Assembly (NCBI RefSeq): GCF_052324685.1
Contig: NC_135212.1
Span: forward strand, 11,233,504-11,297,503
Source: Brachyhypopomus gauderio
Taxonomy: Eukaryota; Chordata; Actinopteri; Gymnotiformes; Hypopomidae
Direction: 5' to 3'
Length of the DNA: 64,000 bases
The position numbers were made by a program, and so were the translations under genes. The notes under the pieces were generated by a model, which was given only the letters and a program-made list of their open reading frames with translations, was not told the DNA's origin and did no database searches. How positions within the stretch are numbered: position 1 is the stretch's first letter; every line of letters begins with the position of its first letter. Shown here piece after piece: positions 1 through 11,968 of the stretch.

Positions 1-1749
1 AATTTCTGTTCTGGATAAATGTACACAACAGTATGCATTGCAATTTCAAATGCGGTAATTACCAGGGCTTGTTATTACCAGTTGTTTCCCATTTAACCTG
101 TGAGGTTTAATTGCAGAACACTGTGATTAGACTGAAAAACGGTATAAATGTGGTTGACGATATTTTCGGTTATGTAAGGTATCATTTTAGCTGTCATGTG
201 ATTCCGGTTTTTACATGTAAATACAGATTCATCAGTTGCCTCAATCAAGTTAGAAGTGCAGACATGTTGAGGAAATGTCAGATTTCTTGGCTCTTACACT
301 TTTTAAAACACAGATTAAGAGTTAATTATGGACATTTACTCCATCTTATGTGAAATGCATTAAATGGGAGAATTCACACTTGTTGCCATAAATATGTTTA
401 GAAATTATTTTTAACCTTGCATTTGAGACATGTTTTTTTTTCTTGTTTTGTTTTGTTTTACACTTTGACGTTGAAACAAGCTGCCACTGTACAATCCCAA
501 ACTGCACAATAAAGCGTTTCAATCTGCTGTGGGTCTGGACCCGCCCGCATCCGTGAACCTGGGCCGAACTAACTTTCATTAGCGGGGAAACGAAACTCCG
601 AGCTCCGCCCGCCCACAGATGCGTGTGACGGGCTTCAAGATCCGCTGCAGTCCTCGGTTTCTCATCAACCCAGGAACTGTGGTGACATTTTTGTTAAGAG
701 AAGAGTTTAATTGGGGTGTTTGGTTGATGTTTTCTGAGGCTCTTTTTGGTCAACTGAGGGTAAGTGTTAAACACGGCGTCAGGGATAAGTGTGTGTCCAC
801 TGTAGGAAGAGTGCAGCAGGACATGTTTGATGTCTGATAAGACATGTCCTGTGAGGAGACATTTGAACTGATGGACAGATGTGTGCGCACAGCACGAAAT
901 GAAGGTGGTAAGATGTGTTTTAGGTCAGACCGGCTGTGTAATTCAGTGTAATACTGCTATTAATGACATTTAATGGTTATTTTACGATGCTTCAGGGCTG
1001 TACGGATGGATGTCCTCGTCTGGACTTAACGTGTTTTTGAAATGATGAAGTGTTATCAGTAACGCCTCTACTTATCCGGTAAATACTTTTATTGTGAATA
1101 GCTGATATACACTTAATCGCCGTTTGTATTGTCCTCACACTGGTTATATTTAATCTGTTATATTTAATAAGGTCTGTTGCGTTTTGTTATGCCGCTGCGA
1201 TATTTTATGTTCGTCACAGATAATCAGGGCAACATAACCAATCGAAGGCAGTATTGGTATAAAATGAGCCTAAACTGAACGCTGTGCTGGAAGTGACCAG
1301 ATAGATGTTTGTCAGTCGGAGTGAGACATAAATACACGATATATCAGCCGCCCCCTGGTCTGGGGAGGGAGCTGGTCAACGTGCTACTGCCGCTTTTGGG
1401 CCTGTGCAAGGCCGGGTTTATTTGCGAGTGTACTTATTTACAAGTGCCAATAAGATCTGAATGCGTTTTTTTTTAAACGAAATATGTCCCTGATGACAGA
1501 AAATGTTGGCGCTAGGCGGTATTTGGTTTTGAGAAATCTGGTTTTGACTCAGTAGCACTGTCCCCTTTCAAGTAAAAGATAGAATACTGGTCTGTGTAAC
1601 TGGAAATAATGTTAGCAAGTTAGCATGCTGCCAAGATATCTGACAAGTGAACTAACGTTTATGTAAGAGCTTTGTGTATGGAAAAGATTTAAAATTGAAT
1701 AAAATCTCAACATAATTAATCTCAACAGATTATTCTGCTTTATTGCACC
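1..1749. other. Non-coding stretch with an IRF-type motif
   Basis: I see no convincing coding exon here. The short open frames are small and have no recognisable domain. Around 577-592 the sequence reads GGGGAAACGAAACTCC, which contains the IRF core AANNGAAA. It lies in a locally GC-rich patch (about 535-620), and a consensus splice donor (GTAAGT) starts at 760. That could be a promoter plus a non-coding first exon, possibly of the SAMD9-like gene further down. This is inference only. Confidence 0.35.
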
Positions 1750-1752
1750 TTA

Positions 1753-2340
1753 GGGCGTACTCACACTAGGCTCTGTGATCCGGGCCCGGGCACGGTTGCC
1801 TGCCGAAGCACGGTTCGTTTGGCTAGTGTGAGCGCTCCAACCGTGCCCGGGCCCGGATCAGTTAACCGTGCTCGGGCCCGCTTTGAAGAGGTGGGGCAGG
1901 GCACGATTCATGTGGACTCGGGCACGGTTCGCTTCTAGTGTGAGCGCTATCCGTGCCCGGGCCCGCTTGGTGCCTCGTCTGATTGGTTCATTTCGCTGGA
2001 ACTCAAACATGACATCAGTGATGCGACGCTCACGTTAAACAGTCATAGCGGCAAAGCGATTAGCAGACAATCGTTGTGTTAAATTATCGATAAATCTGTG
2101 CTTGCACCGTGTTTCTGCACTCCCAAAACGACTCCAAAAATACAATAAAAAGAGAATCGTGAACTCTATAGTGTTGTGCGAGCGCGCTTTTTTCCAAATA
2201 AAGCGGCGTTGTGATGACGTAAGCGTGCTCGGGCCGGGTTGCTGAAGCGAGTGTGAGTGCAGGCCAGAGGGGGAGTGGGGAGGGGGGATAACCGGACCCC
2301 AGCACGGAACGAGCAAACCGTGCCTAGTGTGAGTACGCCC
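1753..2340. mobile_element. Harbinger-type MITE with perfect 19-bp inverted ends
   Basis: The left end GGGCGTACTCACACTAGGC is the exact reverse complement of the right end GCCTAGTGTGAGTACGCCC. Both ends are flanked by a TTA trinucleotide (1750-1752 and 2341-2343), which is the target duplication typical of PIF/Harbinger elements. The 588-bp interior is GC-rich with several copies of GTGCCCGGGCCCG-like sequence and has no transposase, so it is non-autonomous. The perfect ends suggest a fairly recent insertion. Confidence 0.85.
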
Positions 2341-2343
2341 TTA

Positions 2344-3369
2344 TTGTGGGGGTGTGTGTCAGGTTTCTTTGACGTATTCATCAGTATTAAAAACACTTTT
2401 TTAATTGCCCACACAATGTTTTTTGTTTTTCTCTTTTTAACAAGTACTAGTATGAACGGGTCAAATTGTTTCGGTTCTTGATTTTTAAAAATCTTGATTT
2501 TTAAAAAACTGTATTGTTGCGAAGTATTGCCCAATCTCCTATTATTAAGCAGACCGAATCTTATCTCTCATTCGTGGTTTGACCTGGTTTTTATAACTTC
2601 TCTTTTGGATTTGCCCCTTGGTACCTTTGCCTGATATATATGAGTTTTGCATGCTGACCGGGATTACCTCTGACTCTGGTTTTGGATTACGTTTTTGGAA
2701 ACCCCACCCCTCTAGGGTCTGGATTATTCCATTTCCTGCTAGCAGGTTATAAACAAACATCTTAAAGGATGTTCAGCAATACAAGATTCAAGCATTCTAC
2801 CTCACCAGATCTCATGGGTTTTGACGTTCTGATGTAGATGGTGTGCTAAGACTGCTTTACTTTTTACAGGGTTGCATGGTTGCATATCTCTGAGACGGCT
2901 GTGAAGACCTCCAAGCCCTAGAGACACACAACAGCTGCCCTGATACCTTTGGACAAGTTGGTAAATAAACATATCATCATATACATTGTTATGCAGGCTC
3001 TTGTGTCTATTATGTTGTCATGGTAACATTTTCCCCTTTGTGACACTGTTTGTGTCATTTGGAGACCAGGTGAATGATAACTTTCAAGTGGAATAAATCT
3101 TTTTGCAAAGCACTGCATAGGAACCTTTTAAAACTTTTGTAATAAATACATATGCTAAAAATGTAATGTAATTGTAATTGAGCTAGCTATCTAAATGTAT
3201 AAGAGACAAGCAAACTCACTTGCAGTGAAGACCCAGAGCACAGAGACTCTGAATAGCTGGCCATAACTTCAGTTGTTCATGTTTGAATTTCCGAATTTCC
3301 ATTTAGTTTGCATTAATGTATTCGTTATAGACAGCTTATTACAAGTAATTCAATTTTATTTGTAATAAT
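2344..3369. other. Unannotated non-coding stretch
   Basis: AT-rich sequence without a recognisable exon, RNA gene or repeat boundary. The short open frames here show no domain similarity that I can recognise. Confidence 0.5.
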
Positions 3370-3401
3370 TACCGCATTTTCTGGACTATAGAGCGCACCT
3401 C

Positions 3402-3697
3402 TGTGACGGGCAGGGTGAGCGAAAATAAATGGAAGCGATCACGCCAAGTCTCAGGGAAATAGGATGGTTTAATATGTAAAGTGCGCAAACCAAAACCCGT
3501 GAACTGATCCGAATTAAGGATATAATAACCAGCAGTCAACTGGTACAAAGACAAGACATATATAGACGAACAAACGACCCTCAGGTGAGACGGATCGCGG
3601 GCTCCGCCCACCTGAGGGACGAACACAACACCACACCCACAGGACAAGCTGCTGCTGTAGACGGGGGCGACCAGTAGGGGGCCGCCGTACCGTGACA
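3402..3697 (-). repeat. Long terminal repeat (downstream LTR of the minus-strand element)
   Basis: 296-bp direct repeat matching 5079-5374, with TG...CA ends. Related copies stand at 11462-11758 (solo LTR, opposite orientation) and, as a decayed fragment, at about 49214-49342. Confidence 0.85.
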
Positions 3698-5078
3698 GAT
3701 CCCCCCTCCAAGCCGCACTCCCCTCCACCGGCTGTGCGGCCTACAGCAGCAGCACACAAAACAAAGGGGCAGGCAGGCAGGGACAAGGGACACACCCCCT
3801 GTAGTCCCAGAGCTGAAACACAAAACACAAACACAGGTTAGCTCGCCTATCTGGGCGGGACCCTGGACCGACTGGGCCGTCAACAAGACAAAACCACGCC
3901 CCGGTCGGTCACAGGGCCCTCACGCCCTAACCGGCATTAAGCCGCATAGCCCCACAGGTGCGAGGACGACGGGCCACGGCTCCTTGTCCGTCCGGGGTGT
4001 ATGTGTGTGCAGGTTACCTCCCTGGGGCGTGGCTACGTCACCTCCAGGACCCCGTGGAAGGGTCTCCGTCTTGTGCAGGAGCTCTTCAGACCGGAGCCCC
4101 ATGGTCCCCAAACATCCGGGGGCCCCAACCCTCTAGGGAGGGGCTCTTTAAGACCGGGCTCCGGTCACCCCACAACATAAGGGGGCTCCTGCCAGGTGGA
4201 GACCTCCACAAGGCCCAGGAACGCCACGATCCACCGCCAGGGAGAAACACCTGCACATAAAACACAAATGCACACACACACACACCCACACACACCAACA
4301 CAAAACACATACGCGCACTACCCTGATCCCCCCTACAATGGGGGAGGGGTCTCCGTCTCAGCAGGGGACTTCCGCTCAGGAGAACCCCCCACGTTCCTGG
4401 TCAGGGCCTCCCTCAGGAGCGACGCCCTCCATACCACACTCTGTGGCATGGGACCATCACTGGTCCACCCCCAACACACACTCAAGGGGGAGGAGCATGT
4501 GTGGAATTACATACAACATATCACAGGCACGCGAGAACAACACACACGCAAAGACTAGACAAACAAAAAACAGTGTACAAACAATGAACGAACGGGACTC
4601 TTACATGCGCGCTCGGTAGTATTGTGACGTGCCGCTCAGGTTCGCAGTCGCTCCCCCACACAAAACACAAGACGACAGGGGAGCGAGGCGACAGTGACGA
4701 GCGGCACCCGCGTCACACACGAAACACTAAACATAACACCACGAGCACGCACACTGGTCCACACGCCCATTCACACGTACACTTCACCCACACAAAACAT
4801 GAAGAGTATACAGGGAAGACGCCCTGGTCCTCGCCGTGCAACACACAGAACAAACGCACGGCGAAACTCTTCCGACACACAAACAACGGACATGAAGTGC
4901 TGTCTCAGGGCACACTGCCCTGGTCCTCGCCGTGCTACACACACACACACACAACACAAAAGCACGGCGGAGCTCTTCAAACAAAACACCACGCAGACAA
5001 ACACTTACCACGAGACATGACCACGAACGAAGGAGAAAGTAAAGGAGACTGGCGGCTTCCGAAAACGGCTGGTTATTC

Positions 5079-5374
5079 TGTGACGGGCAGGGTGAGCGGA
5101 AATAAATGGAAGCGATCACGCCAAGTCTCAGGGAAATAGGATGGTTTAATATGTAAAGTGCGCAAACCAAAACCCGTGAACTGATCCGAATTAAGGATAT
5201 AATAACCAGCAGTCAACTGGTACAAAGACAAGACATATATAGACGAACAAACGACCCTCAGGTGAGACAGATCGCGGGCTCCGCCCACCTGAGGGACGAA
5301 CACAACACCACACCCACAGGACAAGCTGCTGCTGTAGACGGGGGCGACCAGTAGGGGGCCGCCGTACCGTGACA
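5079..5374 (-). repeat. Long terminal repeat (upstream LTR of the minus-strand element)
   Basis: Direct copy of 3402-3697. On the minus strand it contains TATATA followed by an ATTAAA polyadenylation-like hexamer. It is followed on the plus strand by the ACCTC target duplication. Confidence 0.85.
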
Positions 5375-6367
5375 ACCTCTATATAAGCTGCACCTACCAA
5401 GTTAGAGCTGGGCGATATGGCCCTCCAAAAAAATTTTTTTTAATCCGATTTTCGATTTTAATAGATTTATTTTCCTCTACTAAAAAATTACAGATGATAA
5501 AGGAATGGTTAAAAAAAGTTTTAATTAATTTTTCACTTAAATTTCCCCTTTGGGGTTAAAGTGCAACCAGAAACAAGCAAAAAACAATTGTAAACAAGTG
5601 AGAACATTCAGTAACTTTTAGAAGCCTTTCTCCAACATAGTTTAAGCACTGACACAATGCACCCTCAAACTTAAAATAAATAAAACACAACCCTCAAAAA
5701 ATAAATAGATATAAATAATTTGGTGCCCTTTTTAATAAAATGGAAAACAAAAACAATTTAACAATTTTTGCATGTTGCGTACTGACAATCACGCTGTCTA
5801 CATTCTGATTAAGAACAGGGCTGCCCTCACTTTAACCTAAATTCACTTTTCAAACCTGGAATACAAAGCAACATTAAAATTCATCAGGTAAATGTTCCTT
5901 CTCCTGTTTTTGAGGGGTTGTTTCTTTATACTACCACAGTTTATACCAGGGGTACTCAAATAGAAATGATGACGGGCCACATTTTATTCTTTCAATCACT
6001 GACTGGGCCGGGTTACGGGGGGGTAGCGAATATAAACTGTCGACGGGGGGGGGGGGGGGGGGGGGGGGGGGGTGTGAACGCATTTGGGCGGCTGCTACCT
6101 GTTTGTTGTTGCCATAAAGGCAATCCCCGGCATCGTCTTGATTCGGCAGCGATTTCAAAATAAGAGCGGATAGTAGGGCTGCACGATTAATGTATTTTTA
6201 TCGTTATCGCGATGTGAAGTTTCACGATAAACACATCGAAAGAGCCACGATAACTCCTTGAATAACAGCAAACTCAAATTGCATTATCCTCGACCAGCAA
6301 TAGAGGGAGCTATTCGCGCTGCAGACTATGATCACGTGACGTAAGTAGGCGTGAGGCAGAGTTGCCA

Positions 6368-6535
6368 GGTTCGCGGTTTTCCACGCCAAATTGGGCTTGT
6401 TTGAAAATCCAGCCACGGGTAAAAATTCTGGGGCTGCGGGGTGCGGTTTTTTGGGCTACTTTTGCTGCGGAAGTTACAAGTCAACACTAAGAATCGATCG
6501 CGATATAATACATAATTTGTCTCCATTTCACACTC
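6368..6535 (+). repeat. Dispersed repeat segment, copy 1
   Basis: This segment, starting GTTGCCAGGTTCGCGGTTTT, recurs at about 8010-8195 with small differences. Both copies run on into a C-rich tract. The two copies lie in different members of the transposon nest. Confidence 0.65.
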
Positions 6536-6536
6536 G

Positions 6537-6575
<39 letters not shown>

Positions 6576-6927
6576 CCGGCAACCCTGGAGTGAGGTGAAC
6601 ACGCTCATCAGACACGCGATTTGGTTTAAGCCTGGTTTACACTTGATGCGGCGCGAGGGTCCGGGAGGCGAAAATAACGTAATCGCGGTGGCTTCGCCCG
6701 TGTGCAATGGCCTCACGCGCTGTCGATTCATGAGGTTGTGCACCTCTCGAATTTTGTAAGTTCGCGCGCGCCGCATCTCAGCGCAATGAGAACAGTCATG
6801 TTTGCAGGGTTCATACACCTATACAAGGTGGAATTCAAGCACTTGTACGTCACTTTCAAGGTCCATTTCAATAATTCCCAGCACGTTAAACTTAATTGAA
6901 TTAAATATTTATACATATACTCTAAAT

Positions 6928-7198
6928 CAGGGGTCACCAACGTAGTGTCGTGACCATGTCGCCCGCGGGCTTGTTTTAAAAACAGCTCACTATATTGCCA
7001 TGCACCAAAACGCTGCATCGTTTATGTTTTTGCTGCTATTAGCGATTGTCCGCGGTTGCTAGCGGTCTTCCCGCTTAGCAATTGACACGCGCACATGAAC
7101 CCAATCCCCCCCGCTCAACAACTTTCTTTCTGGTAGCCCTCCGCAATAATTGGTATCCAAGAAGTAGCTCCCAACTTCAAAAAGGTTGGTGACCCCTG
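6928..7198. mobile_element. hAT MITE, 271 bp (nest level 5)
   Basis: The ends CAGGGGTCACCAAC and GTTGGTGACCCCTG are near-perfect inverted repeats. The exact 8-bp duplication CTCTAAAT flanks them (6920-6927 and 7199-7206). This is the innermost insertion of the nest. Confidence 0.9.
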
Positions 7199-8009
7199 CT
7201 CTAAATGATTCAAAATAATTATCACATTATTTAATGGATATTTATTTTCAAAACACCCAATCTTAACGTCTTCATGTTCTCTCATGTTTCGTCCTGGAAT
7301 TACAAGAGGCTCATATTTGTTAACGTAATACAAGACAGTTGTTCAGTCAGACAGATATTTGTTGTGAAACGAAGTAGTTACAATTTCAAGCATTTTCAAG
7401 TACTTTAGCCTAAATTCCAGCACTTTTCAAACCTGAAACACAAAGCAACATTAAAATTGGTCAGGTAAAAGTTCATTCCCCTGTATTTGAGGGGTGTTTT
7501 TTTATACTACTAGGCCTACATATCGTTTCGGACAACACTGCAAAGAATGTGACACGGCAAGATTAAACGCTTCCGCCGTTCACGGAGGTTAACGAGGTGT
7601 GCGGAGTCGCTCACTCGTGAAAGTATAAACCTAGATTGAATCTATTGTTGAATAAACCTGCAAAATATTTGGAATTATTCTGGATTCATTACACAGTAAA
7701 ACAACAAAAAAAAACAAAACAAATTTACGTGCTGCTGTTCAGAGAGACACTACATTTCTGTATTTTAATCTTAATTTATCGTGGTTCACATCGATATCGG
7801 GATATCCAACAATGTTATCGCACATCGCAATTCTAGTCCATATCGTGCACCCCTAGCGGATAGCGCAATTGAAAAAAAAGATTCCTAAAAAAAAAAAACA
7901 CTTTCCAAAACAGCTCGCGGGCCAGAAATAGATGCCCGCGGGCCACTATTTGAGTGTGGGGGGGTTTATACTTTATACTACCACATGTCGTTTCGGACGC
8001 CTCCACCCA

Positions 8010-8195
8010 CAGTTGCCAGGTTCGCGGTTTTCATGCCAAATTGGGCTTGTTTGAAAAGCCGCAGGTAAAACTTTTGGGGTCGCAGAGTGCGGTTTTTTGG
8101 GCTACTTTTGAGTTGGGCTACCGCGGGAGTTACAAGTCAACACTAAGAATGGATCGCGATATTATACATAAATTGTCTCCATTTTACACAATCGC
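8010..8195 (+). repeat. Dispersed repeat segment, copy 2
   Basis: Second copy of the segment at 6368-6535, in the same orientation, including the shared TTACAAGTCAACACTAAGAA stretch and a terminal C run. Confidence 0.65.
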
Positions 8196-9109
8196 GCCCC
8201 CCCCCATGTTGACAACTTTGGGCTTTGGGCTAGTTTAGGCTTCTGAAGGGCGGGTTTTACCCTGATTTTGTGCAGGATATTTTTGTAGGATCTGGCAACT
8301 GCGCAGATTCACGCGAGGTGTGCGGAGCCACGCGCTACGGTCACTCGCGAAAGTCTAATCCATTGAAGCGGGTTAGGTAACCGAGGCAGAAACTGCTTAA
8401 TCCAAAATATCCCGCAGAGGGAAACTTTATTCACAATGCAACTAAACAATAGTACTCTTCGCACTCTCCCTCTATCGGTTTCAAACACACCTTACAGCGA
8501 GGACTTGTTTGGTCTACGTCTGACGCCACAAAACCGAACCAACTCCAGATCACGGAGCTAGTTGCTCTTTTCTTGGGCACAAGCTCCGCCGTCATGTTTA
8601 TGTGTGTGTGTGTTGAGGGCGGATGGGTGGGAGGTGCTAAACTCACTGAACTACGGGAGCCTACAGCGTCGGTGGTTAAAATTAAAACTCAGAAAATCGA
8701 TTTTCTTAAAAACACATCGTCCTTAACTGTAAATTCGAATTAATAGATAATATCGATTAATCACCCAGCTCTATACCAAGTTAAAAAAAAAAAATGAAAA
8801 TGTTGTATAAGCTGCACTGGGCTATAAGCTGCATATACAGGCCTGATAGTTTTCAGGTGCCATGCCGGAATTCCGGCATACCGACATGTCCATGAGAAAA
8901 AAAAGGTTCGCCTAGTGCATGGGTTAAAGTTCTCCGTCACCATGACGGATTTCCGTAATTTGAATTTTTTGGGGAAAAACTCCGTCAAATCATTATAATA
9001 AAAAACACACGTGCGCGTGCTATCTCTTTTGAGGCCGAAATATGATCCTCTCACTGACGCTCATCAGTACTGGATGGATGACGGCGGTGTCATTTGATCG
9101 ACTTGTGGG

Positions 9110-10243
9110 TAGGCCTGTGTTGAAAAAATCGATTTTCCGATTCAGAATCGATTCGCATATGATGATCTGATAATCGATTAGTACGTCCAAAGATCGATTT
9201 TTTAGTGAACTTTTACCCCCGCCTCGTAACTCAATTCACGCAAGCGTGCTCGGTCTAACTAACTGTAAAACAACATGGCGTCGGACAGTGCCGGTAACGA
9301 CGATAGTCAAATCGGAAATCTAAAAACAGAAAGACAGTTTATCCAGTGTCAGTGACTATTTACAGTTAGTCCATGTCACTGACAGTTTACCCAGTGTTTT
9401 TACAGTTTAAAAAAGTTTAAAATGTTCTTGTAACGTTGGGCGCAAGGCGATGGACGAGACAGAATCTTTTGCACTTTCCAAATCGTTACGTTTATTACAT
9501 TTACCGAAGCGCAGACAGCGCACATAAAACATGTTTACAACGAACACGTGTGACTCAAACAACGATGACCACAGGACGCTGCGCGAACACACAAACCCCA
9601 CGTGACGAGACAAGCCACAGGTGAGACGGACTATCACAAGACGCACCCGCACCCACGGAGATCCACAGACGCAGACGAGTAGACGCAGACAACGTTAACA
9701 CACGCCCAAAAGAGAGGGGTCGGGGACCGTAACATGATAGTTCTGTTCTTATATTCGCACTTTAAAGAAAAATACACGTTTACATTTTATACTTTCGGTT
9801 TATTAAGTGTGAGCACTTTTAAAATAAAAATGCATTTGGTAGCAACAGCTTTTGGGTGAATTCTTAATTATTTCAATCATAATAATAATGCACTGGTTAG
9901 TGTCCCAGTAGGAGTCCACTGTTGCAGATATAGACACCTCAAAGATGCCCTCTGTTTATTGTCCTGGATTACCTTTCTTGAAGGTAGATTTATGATGACC
10001 CTTTTCACCAGTCTTCCAGCCATCAGTAACTACCAACTACCAGTAACTATTTCCTGATTAATATCGATATAATACTAGTTTTAACATGTTGCTTCTGTAC
10101 AGTCAGGAAACAGCTCAAATACATTTTTAATAACACTAAACCCTGAATTGGATCAAATCGGATTAAATCGAAATAAATCAATTCTTAATCTTCAGAATCG
10201 GAATCAGATCGATTCTTGGAATTTGAATCGATACCCAGCCCTA
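9110..10243. mobile_element. hAT-like element in the right half of the outer element
   Basis: Flanked by the exact octamer CTTGTGGG (9102-9109 and 10244-10251). It begins TAGGCCTGTGTTGAAAA and ends ATACCCAGCCCTA, giving short imperfect inverted termini. Subterminal sequence on both sides is rich in ATCGATT/AATCGAT motifs. It contains a candidate solo LTR at 9429-9734. No transposase frame. Confidence 0.7.
9429..9734 (-). repeat. Candidate solo LTR of a second family
   Basis: On the minus strand this 306-bp segment begins TGTTACGG, ends CGTTACA and contains AATAAA in its second half, as an LTR should. It shares a short GGTGAGACGG motif with the 296-bp LTR family but is otherwise different. 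I cannot find a clean flanking duplication (GTTCT occurs on the left and six bases away on the right), so the call is tentative. Confidence 0.45.
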
Positions 10244-10392
10244 CTTGTGGGTCATCCCGCCTTCTGATTTTCGGACATTAAGTAAAAAAAGCTACCTCCC
10301 TCCTGCCTTAAGTCCAGTTTGTTTTGGTCAGTTTATGTTTTCAACTTGATTGGTCGTGCCAAAGACATCAATGCTCCGACATAAACATCATA

Positions 10393-10710
10393 CAGGCGGT
10401 TCCCGGGTTACGAGGTTCCCGAGTTACAATTTTTCGTGGTTCGACACATCTCCCATTTACTGTATAAAGCCTTGTTTGGACCTAAGTGGTTCTGCATCGT
10501 AAACGGAATTTGGTGTTTGGTGTGCGCGGCGTCAGGATAGGCCTTTAGCCTTAGTTAAACGCAGCTATGGATAAAGGTATTTGCCAAAAGGCTAGCTTTA
10601 GGATAGGATAACTGTGTATAGTACGTTGTTTACGTACAGTATGCACGTATGTTCCGATTTACACCGAAAATCGATTTACGACAGATCAACGTCGTAACCC
10701 GGGGACCGAC
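10393..10710. mobile_element. Short TA-flanked MITE
   Basis: The left end CAGGCGGTTCCCGGGTTACG and the right end CGTAACCCGGGGACCGAC are imperfect inverted repeats flanked by TA (10391-10392 and 10711-10712). Size and target site fit a Tc1/mariner or pogo-derived MITE. Confidence 0.6.
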
Positions 10711-11461
10711 TATTTCAGACATCGGAAGAACTTCAGAGGTAGATACAAGATAAATTCAGTATTTTATCTTTATTCTGATGAAGTTTAATTTTTATCAGAA
10801 ATATAAGAAAGTGTATTTTTTGAGCCGGTACAGGTGGTCAGACGATCTGGTTCATCATGGCCGCCTGTAACTTACGGCGTAAGGTGTAATACATGAACAA
10901 AAGCACAAAATGTATGTCCTAATAATCCAACACAAAATATTTATTAAATATTTTATATATTAAAACTAGGGTGCAGCGTTCGCTCTCACGTGACACCATC
11001 ACCATCCACATCGTTAAGCGGGGACTCCATCGTTAAGCGGGGACTTACTGTACATTTTACTGAACTGATCAGTTTCTGAACGGTAGCATTTAATGTGCGA
11101 CAGTTTCAGCCGGTGTTGTGTCAAATTCTGAGTCCCCTCGTTTATCCACGCATAAAGATGCTACAGATTTTATTGTCGATTTATGTTTCTATGCATAAAT
11201 AAGAGCTATACTTTCATCATCCATCACAGCAAATGGCACGGCATTATCTATGTCCAAAGCCACACTGCCTCATGGGTGTTAATTATTTTAAATAAATCTA
11301 CAAGAAAAAGAAGAAAAATCTACAGAAAAGCCGCACCTCAGTATAAGCCGCATCGTTCAAATCGCGGGGAAAAAATAGCGGCTTATAGTCCAGAAAATAC
11401 GGTATCTTAAAACAATATTACTAAACATACATACAGTAAAAGAATTTAAGGAATTACTTCA

Positions 11462-11758
11462 TGTCACGTTGTGGGGGGGCCCCCTGCCGGTCGCCCCCAT
11501 TTACAGCGGCAGATGTCCTGTTTTTGGTCACGTGATGTTCGTCCCTCAGGTGGGCGGGACCCGTGATCCGTCTCACCTGAGGGTCGTTTGTTCGTCTATA
11601 TATGTCTTGTCTTTGTACCAGTTGACTGCTGGTTATTATTTCCTTCATTTGGAACCATGCACGGGTTTTTGGTTTGCACACTTTCTATTAAACCATCCTC
11701 TTTCCCTGAGACTTGGCGTGATCGCTTCCTTTTTAGTTGCTCACACCTGCCCGTCACA
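11462..11758 (+). repeat. Solo LTR, opposite orientation to the 3.4-5.4 kb element
   Basis: A 297-bp relative of the 296-bp LTR, starting TGTCACG and ending CGTCACA, with a perfect 5-bp duplication CTTCA on both sides (11457-11461 and 11759-11763). It contains TATATA and ATTAAA in the expected order on the plus strand. Solo LTRs arise by recombination between the two LTRs of an inserted element. It lies about 200 bp upstream of the SAMD9-like coding exon, with its promoter pointing towards it. Confidence 0.85.
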
Positions 11759-11968
11759 CTTCACACTAAAAGTGTTTAATCAAATCAACAAATAAACAAA
11801 AATGGGATAATGATTATGTATATCTCTCTCTTAGATATCTTGAAATAAAAGGAAGAAACTGGTGATGCATAAATAATGGGCAAGTATCATGGTATGATTC
11901 AAACATATTCAGAGTCAGCTAAAACAGCGCTACAGTATAATCCTCCATTTAATTTTGTTTCTATACAG

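Larger units (their letters stand above)
3402..5374 (-). mobile_element. Non-autonomous LTR retrotransposon with two intact LTRs
   Basis: Two nearly identical 296-bp direct repeats (3402-3697 and 5079-5374) begin TGTGACGG, end GTGACA and are flanked by a 5-bp duplication ACCTC (3397-3401 and 5375-5379). Read on the minus strand, the LTR carries a TATATA box, then an ATTAAA signal. A purine tract (GGAGGGGGGA) sits immediately inside the downstream LTR, so the element probably reads right to left. The 1.38-kb interior has no gag or pol reading frame. It is therefore a TRIM/LARD-like passenger moved by a relative. Near-identical LTRs imply recent insertion. Confidence 0.85.
6174..7855. mobile_element. 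hAT-like element (nest level 4)
   Basis: Ends TAGGGCTGCACGAT and ATCGTGCACCCCTA are inverted repeats flanked by the exact octamer GCGGATAG (6166-6173 and 7856-7863). The interior includes a poly-C run (about 6539-6574) and a segment at about 6368-6535 that is also found at about 8010-8195. No transposase frame. Confidence 0.8.
5947..7963. mobile_element. hAT-like element (nest level 3)
   Basis: Flanked by an exact 8-bp duplication GTTTATAC (5939-5946 and 7964-7971). The ends share CTCAAATAG in inverted orientation: the left reads CAGGGGTACTCAAATAG and the right reads CTATTTGAGTGTGGGG. A long poly-G run lies near the left end (about 6046-6071). Non-autonomous. Confidence 0.75.
5404..8774. mobile_element. 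hAT-like element (nest level 2)
   Basis: The left end AGAGCTGGGCGATATGG and the right end (...TAATCACCCAGCTCTAT) are imperfect inverted repeats. The octamer ACCAAGTT is present on both sides (5396-5403 and 8775-8782), as expected for hAT insertion. Removing the element rejoins the outer element's ATAAGCTGCA-rich sequence. No transposase frame is seen. It has itself been entered by the 5947-7963 element. Confidence 0.7.
3372..11402. mobile_element. Outer 8-kb DNA element (TA target site) hosting the nested insertions
   Basis: The left end CCGCATTTTCTGGACTATA and the right end TATAGTCCAGAAAATACGG are inverted repeats with one mismatch. Each is flanked by TA (3370-3371 and 11403-11404). Next to both ends, and again at about 8800-8840, is the low-complexity motif ATAAGCYGCA, so these pieces belong to one element that later insertions split. 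No transposase frame is visible. The TA duplication is compatible with Tc1/mariner-like or ISL2EU-like elements; the superfamily is not settled. Most of the 8 kb is other transposons. Confidence 0.65.

Noticed and set aside
3698..5078. Interior of the LTR element considered as retroviral gag/pol
   Set aside because: No long frame and no zinc knuckle, protease or reverse transcriptase motif on either strand; it is a non-coding passenger.
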